Positions 21,960-36,383 of a stretch of 64,000 nucleotides of DNA are shown in pieces. Within the stretch, counting starts at the first letter, position 1. Every line of letters starts with the position of its first letter. The stretch covers positions 40,303,514 to 40,367,513 of the forward strand of contig OY829537.1 in the NCBI GenBank assembly GCA_963691705.1, written 5' to 3'. Source of the stretch: Viola odorata (Eukaryota; Streptophyta; Magnoliopsida; Malpighiales; Violaceae). A program made the position numbers and the translations under genes. Below the pieces are notes generated by a model. It worked only from the letters and a program-made list of their open reading frames with translations, was not told the origin of the DNA and did no database searches.

Positions 21960-24120
21960 GGCTATCGTAGTCACGGATACTGATACACAAAAGTAAAGGA
22001 ATCCGGGCGAGGCTATCGTAGTCACGGATGCTGATGTAGAAATGTAAAGGTATTCAGGCGAGGCTATCGCAGTCACGGACGCTGATGCAGAAATGTAAAG
22101 GTATCCGGGCGAGGCTATCGTAGTCACGGATGCTGATGTAGAAATGTAAAGGTATTCAGGCGAGGCTATCGCAGTCACGTACGCTGATGCAGAAATGTAA
22201 AGGAATCCGGGCGAGGCTATCGTAGTCACGGATACTGATACAGAAAAGTAAAGGAATCCGGGCGAGGCTATCGTAGGCACGGATGCTGATGTAGAAATGT
22301 AAAGGTATTCAGGCGAGGCTATCGCAGTCACGGACGCTGATGCAGAAATGTAAAGGTATCCGGGCGAGGTTGAAGCAGTCACGGATACTGATACAGAAAA
22401 GTAAAGGAATCCGGGCGAGGCTATCGTAGTCACGGATACTGATACACAAAAGTAAAGGAATCCGGGCGAGGCTATCGTAGTCACGGATGCTGATGTAGAA
22501 ATGTAAAGGTATTCAGGCGAGGCTATCGCAGTCACGGACGCTGATGCAGAAATGTAAAGGAATCCGAGCGAGGCTATCGTAGTCACGGATACTGATACAG
22601 AAAAGTAAAGGTATCCGGGCGAGCCTATCGCAGTCATGGACTCTGATGCAGAAATGTAAAGTAATCCGAGCGAGGCTATCGTAGTCACGGATACTGATAC
22701 AGAAAAGTAAAGGAATCCGGGCGAGGCTATCGTTGTCACGGATACTGATACAGAAAAGTAAAGGAATCCGGGCGAGGCTATCGTAGTCACGGATGCTGAT
22801 GTAGAAATGTAAAGGTATTCAGGCGAGGCTATCGCAGTCACGGACGCTGATGCAGAAATGTAAAGGTATCCGGGCGAGGCTGTCGCAGTCACTGATACTG
22901 ATACAGAAAAGTAAAGGAATCCGGGTGAGGCTATCGCCGTCACGGACGCTGATGCAGAAATGTAAAGGTACTCAGGCGCGGCTATCGCAGTCACGGACGC
23001 TGAGGCAGAAACGTAAAGGTATCCGGGCGAGGCTAGCGCAATCACGGATCCTGATGAAGAAAATAAAGGTATTCGGGCGAGGCTATCGCAGTCACGGACG
23101 CTGATGCAGAAATGTAAAGGTATCCGGGCGAGGCTATCGTAGTCACGGAGGCTGATGTAGAAATGTAAAGGTATTCAGGCGAGGCTATCGCAGTCACGTA
23201 CGCTGATGCAGAAATGTAAAGGTATCTGGGCGAGGCTGTCGCAGTCACGGATACTGATACAGAAATGTAAAGGTATCCGGGCGAGGCTTTCGCAGTCACG
23301 GACGCTGATGCAGAAATGTAAAGGTATCCGGGCGAGGCTAGCGCAATCATGGATCTTGATGAAGAAAATAAAGGTATCCGGGCGAGGCTATCGCAGTCAC
23401 GGATACTGATACAGAAATGTAAAGGTACTCAGGCGCGGCTTTCGCAGTCACGTACGCTGATGCAGAAATGTAAAGGTATCCGGGCGAGGCTGTCGCAGTC
23501 ACGGATACTGATACAGAAATGTAAAGGTATCCGGGCGAGGCTTTCGCAGTCACGGACGCTGATGCAGAAATGTAAAGGTATCCGGGCGAGGCTACCGCAA
23601 TCATGGATCTTGATGAAGAAAATAAAGGTATCCGGGCGAGGCTATCGCAGTCACGGACGCTGATGCAGAAATGTAAAGGTATCCGGGCGAGGCTATCGCA
23701 GTCACGGACGCTGATGCAGAAATGTAAAGATATCCGGGCGAGGCTATCGTAGGCACGGATGCTGATGTAGAAATGTAAAGGTATTCAGGCGAGGCTATCG
23801 CAGTCACGGACGCTGATGCAGAAATGTAAAGGTATCCGGGCGAGGCTATCACAGTCACGGATACTGATACAGAAATGTAAAGGTACTCAGGCGCGGCTTT
23901 CGCAGTCACGTACGCTGATGCAGAAATGTAAAGGTATCTGGGCGAGGCTGTCGCAGTCACGGATACTGATACAGAAATGTAAAGGTATCCGGGCGAGGCT
24001 TTCGCTGTCACGGACGCTGATGCAGAAATGTAAAGGTATCCGGGCGAGGCTAGCGCAATCATGGATCTTGATGAAGAAAATAAAGGTATCCGGGCGAGGC
24101 TATCGCAGTCACGGACGCTG
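21960..24120 (+). repeat. Third copy of the 5.6-7.76 kb segment
   Basis: Matches about 5,617-7,757 at offset 16,343, and also about 18,245-20,506 in copy 2b. The F gaps ending at 23,045, 23,350, 23,604 and 24,062 repeat the 6, 5, 9 order seen after 6,702. It has GAGGCAGAAACG just before F1 (near 23,003), like 6,660 and unlike 19,287. It therefore derives from, or was converted by, a copy-1-like sequence. The left join near 21,930-21,960 reads GATACTGATGTAG, a hybrid of types B and E. Confidence 0.82.
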
Positions 24121-24380
24121 ATGCAGAAATGTAAAGGTATCCGGGCGAGGCTATCGCAGTCACGGACGCTGATGCAGAAATGTAAAGATATCCGGGCGAG
24201 GCTATCGTAGGCACGGATGCTGATGTAGAAATGTAAAGGTATTCAGGCGAGGCTATCGCAGTCACGGACGCTGATGCAGAAATGTAAAGGTATCCGGGCG
24301 AGGTTGTCGCAGTCACGGATACTGATACAGAAAAGTAAAGGAATCCGGGCGAGGCTATCGCAGTCACGGACGCTGATGCA

Positions 24381-25743
24381 GAAATGTAAAGGAATCCGAG
24401 CGAGGCTATCGTAGTCACGGATACTGATACAGAAAAGTAAAGGAATCCGGGCGAGGCTATCGTAGGCACGGATGCTGATGTAGAAATGTAAAGGTATTCA
24501 GGCGAGGCTATCGCAGTCACGGACGCTGATGCAGAAATGTAAAGATATCCGGGCGCGGCTGTCGCAGTCACTGATAGTGATACAGAAAAGTAAAGGAACC
24601 CGGGTGAGGCTATCGCCGTCACGGACGCTGATGCAGAAATGTAAAGGTACTCAGGCGCGGCTATCGCAGTCACGGACACTGATGCAGAAATGTAAAGGTA
24701 TCCGGGCGAGGCTAGCGCAATCACGGATCCTGATGAAGAAAATAAAGGTATTCGGGCGAGGCTATCGCAGTCACGGACGCTGATGCAGAAATGTAAAGGT
24801 ATCCGGGCGAGGCTATCGTAGTCACGGATGCTGATGTAGAAATGTAAAGGTATTCAGGACAGGCTATCGCAGTCACGTACGCTGATGCAGAAATGTAAAG
24901 GTATCTGGGCGAGGCTGTCGCAGTCACGGATACTGATACAGAAATGTAAAGGTATTCGGGCGAGGCTATCGCAGTCACGGATGCTGATGCAGAAATGTAA
25001 AGGTATCCGGGCGAGGCTATCGTAGTCACGGATGCTGATGTAGAAATGTAAAGGTATTCAGGACAGGCTATCGCAGTCACGTACGCTGATGCAGAAATGT
25101 AAAGGTATCTGGGCGAGGCTGTCGCAGTCACGGATACTGATACAGAAATGTAAAGGTATCCGGGCGAGGCTTTCGCAGTCACGGACGCTGATGCAGAAAT
25201 GTAAAGGTATCCGGGCGAGGCTAGCGCAATCATGGATCTTGATGAAGAAAATAAAGGTATCCGGGCGAGGCTATCGCAGTCACGGACAATGATGCAGAAA
25301 TGTAAAGATATCCGGGCGAGGCTATCGTAGTCACGGATGCTGATGTAGAAATTTAAAGGTATTCAGGCGAGGCTATCGCAGTCACGGACGCTGATGCAGA
25401 AATGTAAAGGTATCCGGGTGAGGCTGTCGCAGTCACGGATACTGATACAGAAATGTAAAGGTATCCGGGCAAGACTTTCGCAGTCACGGACGCTGATGCA
25501 GAAATGTAAAAGTATCCGGGCGAGGCTGTCGCAGTCACTGATACTGATACAGAAAAGTAAAGGAATCCGGGTGAGGCTATCGCCGTCACGGACGCTGATG
25601 CAGAAATGTAATGGTACTCACGCGCGGCTATCGCAGTCACGGACGCTGATGCAGAAATGTAAAGGTATCCGGGCGAGGCTATCGTAGTCACGGATGCTGA
25701 TGTAGAAATGTAAAGGTATTCAGGCGAGGCTATCGCAGTCACG
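24381..25743 (+). repeat. 1,629-bp-offset duplicate, copy 1
   Basis: Matches 26,010-27,372 at offset 1,629 (32 x 51 - 3). The F references 24,724 and 25,233 correspond to 26,353 and 26,862, and TTTAAA at 25,352 to 26,981. The AATGGTACTCACGCGCGG tract near 25,612 recurs near 27,241. Confidence 0.82.
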
Positions 25744-26009
25744 TACGCTGATGCAGAAATGTAAAGGTATCTGGGCGAGGCTGTCGCAGTCACGGATACT
25801 GATACAGAAATGTAAAGGTATCCGGGCGAGGCTTTCGCTGTCACAGACGCTGATGCAGAAATATAAAGGTATCCGGGCGAGGCTAGCGCAATCATGGATC
25901 TTGATGAAGAAAATAAAGGTATCCGGGCGAGGCTATCGCAGTCACGGATACTGATACAGAAATGTAAAGGTACTCAGGCGCGGCTTTCGCAGTCACGTAC
26001 GCTGATGCA

Positions 26010-27372
26010 GAAATGTAAAGGAATCCGAGCGAGGCTATCGTAGTCACGGATACTGATACAGAAAAGTAAAGGAATCCGGGCGAGGCTATCGTAGGCACGG
26101 ATGCTGATGTAGAAATGTAAAGATATTCAGGCGAGGCTATCGCAGTCACGGACGCTGATGCAGAAATGTAAAGATATCCGGGCGCGGCTGTCGCAGTCAC
26201 TGATAGTGATACAGAAAAGTAAAGGAACCCGGGTGAGGCTATCGCCGTCACGGACGCTGATGCAGAAATGTAAAGGTACTCAGGCGCGGCTATCGCAGTC
26301 ACGGACACTGATGCAGAAATGTAAAGGTATCCGGGCGAGGCTAGCGCAATCACGGATCCTGATGAAGAAAATAAAGGTATTCGGGCGAGGCTATCGCAGT
26401 CACGGACGCTGATGCAGAAATGTAAAGGTATCCGGGCGAGGCTATCGTAGTCACGGATGCTGATGTAGAAATGTAAAGGTATTCAGGACAGGCTATCGCA
26501 GTCACGTACGCTGATGCAGAAATGTAAAGGTATCTGGGCGAGGCTGTCGCAGTCACGGATACTGATACAGAAATGTAAAGGTATTCGGGCGAGGCTATCG
26601 CAGTCACGGATGCTGATGCAGAAATGTAAAGGTATCCGGGCGAGGCTATCGTAGTCACGGATGCTGATGTAGAAATGTAAAGGTATTCAGGACAGGCTAT
26701 CGCAGTCACGTACGCTGATGCAGAAATGTAAAGGTATCTGGGCGAGGCTGTCGCAGTCACGGATACTGATACAGAAATGTAAAGGTATCCGGGCGAGGCT
26801 TTCGCAGTCACGGACGCTGATGCAGAAATGTAAAGGTATCCGGGCGAGGCTAGCGCAATCATGGATCTTGATGAAGAAAATAAAGGTATCCGGGCGAGGC
26901 TATCGCAGTCACGGACAATGATGCAGAAATGTAAAGATATCCGGGCGAGGCTATCGTAGTCACGGATGCTGATGTAGAAATTTAAAGGTATTCAGGCGAG
27001 GCTATCGCAGTCACGGACGCTGATGCAGAAATGTAAAGGTATCCGGGTGAGGCTGTCGCAGTCACGGATACTGATACAGAAATGTAAAGGTATCCGGGCA
27101 AGACTTTCGCAGTCACGGACGCTGATGCAGAAATGTAAAAGTATCCGGGCGAGGCTGTCGCAGTCACTGATACTGATACAGAAAAGTAAAGGAATCCGGG
27201 TGAGGCTATCGCCGTCACGGACGCTGATGCAGAAATGTAATGGTACTCACGCGCGGCTATCGCAGTCACGGACGCTGATGCAGAAATGTAAAGGTATCCG
27301 GGCGAGGCTATCGTAGTCACGGATGCTGATGTAGAAATGTAAAGGTATTCAGGCGAGGCTATCGCAGTCACG
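26010..27372 (+). repeat. 1,629-bp-offset duplicate, copy 2
   Basis: Partner of 24,381-25,743. Its left join switches from CACGTACGCTGATGCAG directly to GGAATCCGAGCGAGG near 26,020, an order found again near 29,070 and 34,320. Its right end overlaps the next larger duplicate that starts near 27,320. Confidence 0.8.
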
Positions 27373-30300
27373 GACGCTGATGCAGAAATGTAAAGGTATC
27401 CGGGCGAGGTTGTCGCAGTCACGGATACTGATACAGAAAAGTAAAGGAATCCGGGCGAGGCTATCGCAGTCACGGACGCTGATGCAGAAATGTAAAGGAA
27501 TCCGAGCGAGGCTATCGTAGTCACGGATACTGATACAGAAAAGTAAAGGAATCCGGGCGAGGCTATCGTAGTCACGGATACTGATACACAAAAGTAAAGG
27601 AATCCGGGCGAGGCTATCGTAGTCACGGATGCTGATGTAGAAATGTAAAGGTATTCAGGCGAGGCTATCGCAGTCACGGACGCTGATGCAGAAATGTAAA
27701 GGTATCCGGGCGAGGCTGTCGCAGTCACGGATACTGATACAGAAAAGTAAAGGAATCCGGGCGAGGCTATCGCAGTCACGGACGCTGATGTAGAAATGTA
27801 AAGGTATCCGGGCGAGGCTGTCGCAGTCACTGATACTGATACAGAAAAGTAAAGGAATCCGGGTGAGGCTATTGCCGTCACGGACGCTGATGCAGAAATG
27901 TAAAGGTACTCAGGCGCGGCTATCGCAGTCACGGACGCTGAGGCAGAAACGTAAAGGTATCCGGGCGAGGCTAGCGCAATCACGGATCCTGATGAAGAAA
28001 ATAAAGGTATTCGGGCGAGGCTATCGCAGTCACGGACGCTGATGCAGAAATATAAAGGTATCCGGGCGAGGCTATCGTAGTCACGGATGCTGATGTAGAA
28101 ATGTAAAGGTATTCAGGCGAGGCTATCGCAGTCACGTACGCTGATGCAGAAATGTAAAGGTATCTGGGCGAGGCTGTCGCAGTCACGGATACTGATACAG
28201 AAATGTAAAGGTATCCGGGCGAGGCTTTCGCAGTCACGGACGCTGATGCAGAAATGTAAAGGTATCCGGGCGAGGCTAGCGCAATCATGGATCTTGATGA
28301 AGAAAATAAAGGTATCCGGGCGAGGCTATCGCAGTCACGGACAATGATGCAGAAATGTAAAGATATCCGGGCGAGGCTATCGTAGTCACGGATGCTGATG
28401 TAGAAATTTAAAGGTATTCAGGCGAGGCTATCGCAGTCACGGACGCTGATGCAGAAATGTAAAGGTATCCGGGTGAGGCTGTCGCAGTCACGGATACTGA
28501 TACAGAAATGTAAAGGTATCCGGGCAAGACTTTCGCAGTCACGGACGCTGATGCAGAAATGTAAAAGTATCCGGGCGAGGCTGTCGCAGTCACTGATACT
28601 GATACAGAAAAGTAAAGGAATCCGGGTGAGGCTATCGCCGTCACGGACGCTGATGCAGAAATGTAATGGTACTCACGCGCGGCTATCGCAGTCACGGACG
28701 CTGATGCAGAAATGTAAACGTATCCGGGCGAGGCTATCGTAGTCACGGATGCTGATGTAGAAATGTAAAGGTATTCAGGCGAGGATATCGCAGTCACGTA
28801 CGCTGATGCAGAAATGTAAAGGTATCTGGGCGAGGCTGTCGCAGTCACGGATACTGATACAGAAATGTAAAGGTATCCGGGCGAGGCTTTCGCAGTCACG
28901 GACGCTGATGCAGAAATATAAAGGTATCCGGGCGAGGCTAGCGCAATCATGGATCTTGATGAAGAAAATAAAGGTATCCGGGCGAGGCTATCGCAGTCAC
29001 GGATACTGATACAGAAATGTAAAGGTACTCAGGCGCGGCTTTCGCAGTCACGTACGCTGATGCAGAAATGTAAAGGAATCCGAGCGAGGCTATCGTAGTC
29101 ACGGATACTGATACAGAAAAGTAAAGGAATCCGGGCGAGGCTATCGTAGGCACGGAGGCTGATGTAGAAATGTAAAGGTATTCAGGCGAGGCTATCGCAG
29201 TCACGGACGCTGATGCAGAAATGTAAAGATATCCGGGCGCGGCTGTCGCAGTCACTGATAGTGATACAGAAAAGTAAAGGAACCCGGGTGAGGCTATCGC
29301 CGTCACGGACAATGATGCAGAAATGTAAAGGTACTCAGGCGCGGCTATCGCAGTCACGGACACTGATGCAGAAATGTAAAGGTATTCGGGCGAGGCTATC
29401 GCAGTCACGGATGCTGATGCAGAAATGTAAAGGTATTCAGGACAGGCTATCGCAGTCACGTACGCTGATGCAGAAATGTAAAGGTATCTGGGCGAGGCTG
29501 TCGCAGTCACGGATACTGATACAGAAATGTAAAGGTATCCGGGCGAGGCTTTCGCAGTCACGGACGCTGATGCAGAAATGTAAAGGTATCCGGGCGAGGC
29601 TAGCGCAATCATGGATCTTGATGAAGAAAATAAAGGTATCCGGGCGAGGCTATCGCAGTCACGGACAATGATGCAGAAATGTAAAGATATCCGGGCGAGG
29701 CTATCGTAGGCACGGATGCTGATGTAGAAATGTAAAGGTATTCAGGCGAGGCTATCGCAGTCACGGACGCTGATGCAGAAATGTAAAGATATCCGGGCGC
29801 GGCTGTCGCAGTCACTGATAGTGATACAGAAAAGTAAAGGAACCCGGGTGAGGCTATCGCCGTCACGGACGCTGATGCAGAAATGTAAAGGTACTCAGGC
29901 GCGGCTATCGCAGTCACGGACACTGATGCAGAAATGTAAAGGTATCCGGGCGAGGCTAGCGCAATCACGGATCCTGATGAAGAAAATAAAGGTATTCGGG
30001 CGAGGCTATCGCAGTCACGGACGCTGATGCAGAAATGTAAAGGTATCCGGGCGAGGCTATCGTAGTCACGGATGCTGATGTAGAAATGTAAAGGTATTCA
30101 GGACAGGCTATCGCAGTCACGTACGCTGATGCAGAAATGTAAAGGTATCTGGGCGAGGCTGTCGCAGTCACGGATACTGATACAGAAATGTAAAGGTATT
30201 CGGGCGAGGCTATCGCAGTCACGGATGCTGATGCAGAAATGTAAAGGTATCCGGGCGAGGCTATCGTAGTCACGGATGCTGATGTAGAAATGTAAAGGTA

Positions 30301-30838
30301 TTCAGGACAGGCTATCGCAGTCACGTACGCTGATGCAGAAATGTAAAGGTATCTGGGCGAGGCTGTCGCAGTCACGGATACTGATACAGAAATGTAAAGG
30401 TATCCGGGCGAGGCTTTCGCAGTCACGGACGCTGATGCAGAAATGTAAAGGTATCCGGGCGAGGCTAGCGCAATCATGGATCTTGATGAAGAAAATAAAG
30501 GTATCCGGGCGAGGCTATCGCAGTCACGGACAATGATGCAGAAATGTAAAGATATCCGGGCGAGGCTATCGTAGTCACGGATGCTGATGTAGAAATTTAA
30601 AGGTATTCAGGCGAGGCTATCGCAGTCACGGACGCTGATGCAGAAATGTAAAGGTATCCGGGTGAGGCTGTCGCAGTCACGGATACTGATACAGAAATGT
30701 AAAGGTATCCGGGCAAGACTTTCGCAGTCACGGACGCTGATGCAGAAATGTAAAAGTATCCGGGCGAGGCTGTCGCAGTCACTGATACTGATACAGAAAA
30801 GTAAAGGAATCCGGGTGAGGCTATCGCCGTCACGGACG
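27320..30838 (+). repeat. 5,245-bp-offset duplicate, copy 1
   Basis: Matches about 32,565-36,083 at offset 5,245 (103 x 51 - 8). F gaps 6, 13, 13, 7, 10 occur in the same order in both. TTTAAA at 28,407 and 30,596 corresponds to 33,652 and 35,841. The copies part near 30,838, where this one reads GACGTTGATGCAG and continues into a 27-monomer gap. Confidence 0.85.
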
Positions 30839-32564
30839 TTGATGCAGAAATGTAAAGGTACTCAGGCGCGGCTATCGCAGTCACGGACGCTGATGCAGAA
30901 ATGTAAAGGTATCCGGGCGAGGCTATCGTAGGCACGGATGCTGATGTAGAAATGTAAAGGTATTCAGGCGAGGCTATCGCAGTCACCGACGCTGATGCAG
31001 AAATGTAAAGGTGTCCGGGCGAGGTTGTCGCAGTCACGGATACTGATACAGAAAAGTAAAGGAATCCGGGCGAGGCTATCGCAGTCACGGACGCTGATGC
31101 AGAAATGTAAAGGAATCCGAGCGAGGCTATCGTAGTCACGGATACTGATACAGAAAAGTAAAGGAATCCGGGCGAGGCTATCGTAGGCACGGATGCTGAT
31201 GTAGAAATGTAAAGGTATTCAGGCGAGGCTATCGCAGTCACGGACGCTGATGCAGAAATGTAAAGATATCCGGGCGCGGCTGTCGCAGTCACTGATAGTG
31301 ATACAGAAAAGTAAAGGAACCCGGGTGAGGCTATCGCCGTCACGGACGCTGATGCAGAAATGTAAAGGTACTCAGGCGCGGCTATCGCAGTCACGGACAC
31401 TGATGCAGAAATGTAAAGGTATCCGGGCGAGGCTATCGTAGTCACGGATGCTGATGTAGAAATGTAAAGGTATTCAGGACAGGCTATCGCAGTCACGTAC
31501 GCTGATGCAGAAATGTAAAGGTATCTGGGCGAGGCTGTCGCAGTCACGGATACTGATAAAGAAATGTAAAGGTATTCGGGCGAGGCTATCGCAGTCACGG
31601 ATGCTGATGCAGAAATGTAAAGGTATCCGGGCGAGGCTATCGTAGTCACGGATGCTGATGTAGAAATGTAAAGGTATTCAGGACAGGCTATCGCAGTCAC
31701 GTACGCTGATGCAGAAATGTAAAGGTATCTGGGCGAGGCTGTCGCAGTCACGGATACTGATACAGAAATGTAAAGGTATCCGGGCGAGGCTTTCGCAGTC
31801 ACGGACGCTGATGCAGAAATGTAAAGGTATCCGGGCGAGGCTAGCGCAATCATGGATCTTGATGAAGAAAATAAAGGTATCCGGGCGAGGCTATCGCAGT
31901 CACGGACAATGATGCAGAAATGTAAAGATATCCGGGCGAGGCTATCGTAGTCACGGATGCTGATGTAGAAATTTAAAGGTATTCAGGCGAGGCTATCGCA
32001 GTCACGGACGCTGATGCAGAAATGTAAAGGTATCCGGGCGAGGCTGTCGCAGTCACGGATACTGATACAGAAATGTAAAGGTATCCGGGCAAGACTTTCG
32101 CAGTCACGGACGCTGATGCAGAAATGTAAAAGTATCCGGGCGAGGCTGTCGCAGTCACTGATACTGATACAGAAAAGTAAAGGAATCCGGGTGAGGCTAT
32201 CGCCGTCACGGACGCTGATGCAGAAATGTAATGGTACTCAGGTGCGGCTATCGCAGTCACGGACGCTGATGCAGAAATGTAAAGGTATTCGGGCGAGGCT
32301 AGCGCAATCACGGATCCTGATGAAGAAAATAAAGGTATTCGGGCGAGGCTATCGCAGTCACGGACGCTGATGCAGAAATGTAAAGGTATCCGGGCGAGGC
32401 TATCGTAGTCACGGATGCTGATGTAGAAATGTAAAGGTATTCAGGCGAGGCTATCGCAGTCACGTACGCTGATGCATAAATGTAAAGGAATCCGGGCGAG
32501 GCTATCGTAGTCACGGATACTGATACAGAAAAGTAAAGGAATCCGGGCGAGGCTATCGTAGGCA

Positions 32565-35500
32565 CGGATGCTGATGTAGAAATGTAAAGGTATTCAGGCG
32601 AGGCTATCGCAGTCACGGACGCTGATGCAGAAATGTAAAGGTATCCGGGCGAGGTTGTCGCAGTCACGGATACTGATACAGAAAAGTAAAGGAATCCGGG
32701 CGAGGCTATCGCAGTCACGGACGCTGATGCAGAAATGTAAAGGAATCCGAGCGAGGCTATCGTAGTCACGGATACTGATACAGAAAAGTAAAGGAATCCG
32801 GGCGAGGCTATCATAGTCACGGATACTGATACACAAAAGTAAAGGAATCCGGGCGAGGCTATCGTAGTCACGGATGCTGATGTAGAAATGTAAAGGTATT
32901 CAGGCGAGGCTATCGCAGTCACGGACGCTGATGCAGAAATGTAAAGGTATCCGGGCGAGGCTGTCGCAGTCACGGATACTGATACAGAAAAGTAAAGGAA
33001 TCCGGGCGAGGCTATCGCAGTCACGGACGCTGATGTAGAAATGTAAAGGTATCCGGGCGAGGCTGTCGCAGTCACTGATACTGATACAGAAAAGTAAAGG
33101 AATCCGGGTGAGGCTATTGCCGTCACGGACGCTGATGCAGAAATGTAAAGGTACTCAGGCGCGGCTATCGCAGTCACGGACGCTGAGGCAGAAACGTAAA
33201 GGTATCCGGGCGAGGCTAGCGCAATCACGGATCCTGATGAAGAAAATAAAGGTATTCGGGCGAGGCTATCGCAGTCACGGACGCTGATGCAGAAATGTAA
33301 AGGTATCCGGGCGAGGCTATCGTAGTCACGGATGCTGATGTAGAAATGTAAAGGTATTCAGGCGAGGCTATCGCAGTCACGTACGCTGATGCAGAAATGT
33401 AAAGGTATCTGGGCGAGGCTGTCGCAGTCACGGATACTGATACAGAAATGTAAAGGTATCCGGGCGAGGCTTTCGCAGTCACGGACGCTGATGCAGAAAT
33501 GTAAAGGTATCCGGGCGAGGGTAGCGCAATCATGGATCTTGATGAAGAAAATAAAGGTATCCGGGCGAGGCTATCGCAGTCACGGACAATGATGCAGAAA
33601 TGTAAAGATATCCGGGCGAGGCTATCGTAGTCACGGATGCTGATGTAGAAATTTAAAGGTATTCAGGCGAGGCTATCGCAGTCACGGACGCTGATGCAGA
33701 AATGTAAAGGTATCCGGGTGAGGCTGTCGCAGTCACGGATACTGATACAGAAATGTAAAGGTATCCGGGCAAGACTTTCTCAGTCACGGACGCTGATGCA
33801 GAAATGTAAAAGTATCCGGGCGAGGCTGTCGCAGTCACTGATACTGATACAGAAAAGTAAAGGAATCCGGGTGAGGCTATCGCCGTCACGGACGCTGATG
33901 CAGAAATGTAATGGTACTCACGCGCGGCTATCGCAGTCACGGACGCTGATGCAGAAATGTAAAGGTATCCGGGCGAGGCTATCGTAGTCACGGATGCTGA
34001 TGTAGAAATGTAAAGGTATTCAGGCGAGGCTATCGCAGTCACGTACGCTGATGCAGAAATGTAAAGGTATCTGGGCGAGGCTGTCGCAGTCACGGATACT
34101 GATACAGAAATGTAAAGGTATCCGGGCGAGGCTTTCGCAGTCACGGACGCTGATGCAGAAATATAAAGGTATCCGGGCGAGGCTAGCGCAATCATGGATC
34201 TTGATGAAGAAAATAAAGGTATCCGGGCGAGGCTATCGCAGTCACGGATACTGATACAGAAATGTAAAGGTACTCAGGCGCGGCTTTCGCAGTCACGTAC
34301 GCTGATGCAGAAATGTAAAGGAATCCGAGCGAGGCTATCGTAGTCACGGATACTGATACAGAAAAGTAAAGGAATCCGGGCGAGGCTATCGTAGGCACGG
34401 AGGCTGATGTAGAAATGTAAAGGTATTCAGGCGAGGCTATCGCAGTCACGGACGCTGATGCAGAAATGTAAAGATATCCGGGCGCGGCTGTCGCAGTCAC
34501 TGATAGTGATACAGAAAAGTAAAGGAACCCGGGTGAGGCTATCGCCGTCACGGACGCTGATGCAGAAATGTAAAGGTACTCAGGCGCGGCTATCGCAGTC
34601 ACGGACACTGATGCAGAAATGTAAAGGTATTCGGGCGAGGCTATCGCAGTCACGGATGCTGATGCAGAAATGTAAAGGTATTCAGGACAGGCTATCGCAG
34701 TCACGTACGCTGATGCAGAAATGTAAAGGTATCTGGGCGAGGCTGTCGCAGTCACGGATACTGATACAGAAATGTAAAGGTATCCGGGCGAGGCTTTCGC
34801 AGTCACGGACGCTGATGCAGAAATGTAAAGGTATCCGGGCGAGGCTAGCGCAATCATGGATCTTGATGAAGAAAATAAAGGTATCCGGGCGAGGCTATCG
34901 CAGTCACGGACAATGATGCAGAAATGTAAAGATATCCGGGAGAGGCTATCGTAGGCACGGATGCTGATGTAGAAATGTAAAGGTATTCAGGCGAGGCTAT
35001 CGCAGTCACGGACGCTGATGCAGAAATGTAAAGATATCCGGGCGCGGCTGTCGCAGTCACTGATAGTGATACAGAAAAGTAAAGGAACCCGGGTGAGGCT
35101 ATCGCCGTCACGGACGCTGATGCAGAAATGTAAAGGTACTCAGGCGCGGCTATCGCAGTCACGGACACTGATGCAGAAATGTAAAGGTATCCGGGCGAGG
35201 CTAGCGCAATCACGGATCCTGATGAAGAAAATAAAGGTATTCGGGCGAGGCTATCGCAGTCACGGACGCTGATGCAGAAATGTAAAGGTATCCGGGCGAG
35301 GCTATCGTAGTCACGGATGCTGATGTAGAAATGTAAAGGTATTCAGGACAGGCTATCGCAGTCACGTACGCTGATGCAGAAATGTAAAGGTATCTGGGCG
35401 AGGCTGTCGCAGTCACGGATACTGATACAGAAATGTAAAGGTATTCGGGCGAGGCTATCGCAGTCACGGATGCTGATGCAGAAATGTAAAGGTATCCGGG

Positions 35501-36083
35501 CGAGGCTATCGTAGTCACGGATGCTGATGTAGAAATGTAAAGGTATTCAGGACAGGCTATCGCAGTCACGTACGCTGATGCAGAAATGTAAAGGTATCTG
35601 GGCGAGGCTGTCGCAGTCACGGATACTGATACAGAAATGTAAAGGTATCCGGGCGAGGCTTTCGCAGTCACGGACGCTGATGCAGAAATGTAAAGGTATC
35701 CGGGCGAGGCTAGCGCAATCATGGATCTTGATGAAGAAAATAAAGGTATCCGGGCGAGGCTATCGCAGTCACGGACAATGATGCAGAAATGTAAAGATAT
35801 CCGGGCGAGGCTATCGTAGTCACGGATGCTGATGTAGAAATTTAAAGGTATTCAGGCGAGGCTATCGCAGTCACGGACGCTGATGCAGAAATGTAAAGGT
35901 ATCCGGGTGAGGCTGTCGCAGTCACGGATACTGATACAGAAATGTAAAGGTATCCGGGCAAGACTTTCGCAGTCACGGACGCTGATGCAGAAATGTAAAA
36001 GTATCCGGGCGAGGCTGTCGCAGTCACTGATACTGATACAGAAAAGTAAAGGAATCCGGGTGAGGCTATCGCCGTCACGGACG
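32565..36083 (+). repeat. 5,245-bp-offset duplicate, copy 2
   Basis: Partner of 27,320-30,838. The intervening stretch (about 30,839-32,564) contains a partial 13-monomer-type region without its F1 near 31,430, and a 9-monomer gap (31,853-32,311). Copy differences I saw include a private CGAGGGTAGCG near 33,520 and GGGAGAGGCTATCG near 34,939. Confidence 0.83.
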
Positions 36084-36383
36084 CTGATGCAGAAATGTAA
36101 TGGTACTCACGCGCGGCTATCGCAGTCACGGACGCTGATGCAGAAATGTAAAGGTATCCGGGCAAGGCTATCGTAGTCACGGATGCTGATGTAGAAATGT
36201 AAAGGTATTCAGGCGAGGCTATCGCAGTCACGTACGCTGATGCAGAAATGTAAAGGTATCTGGGCGAGGCTGTCGCAGTCACGGATACTGATACAGAAAT
36301 GTAAAGGTATCCGGGCGAGGCTTTCGCAGTCACGGACGCTGATGCAGAAATATAAAGGTATCCGGGCGAGGCTAGCGCAATCA

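Noticed and set aside
29213..29671. Plus-strand basic repeat frame (MQKCKGIRARLS type, 152 codons)
   Set aside because: Interrupted throughout by TAG from the common C22-to-T and C40-to-T variants (TCGTAG, GATGTAG); it is a shadow of the monomer sequence.
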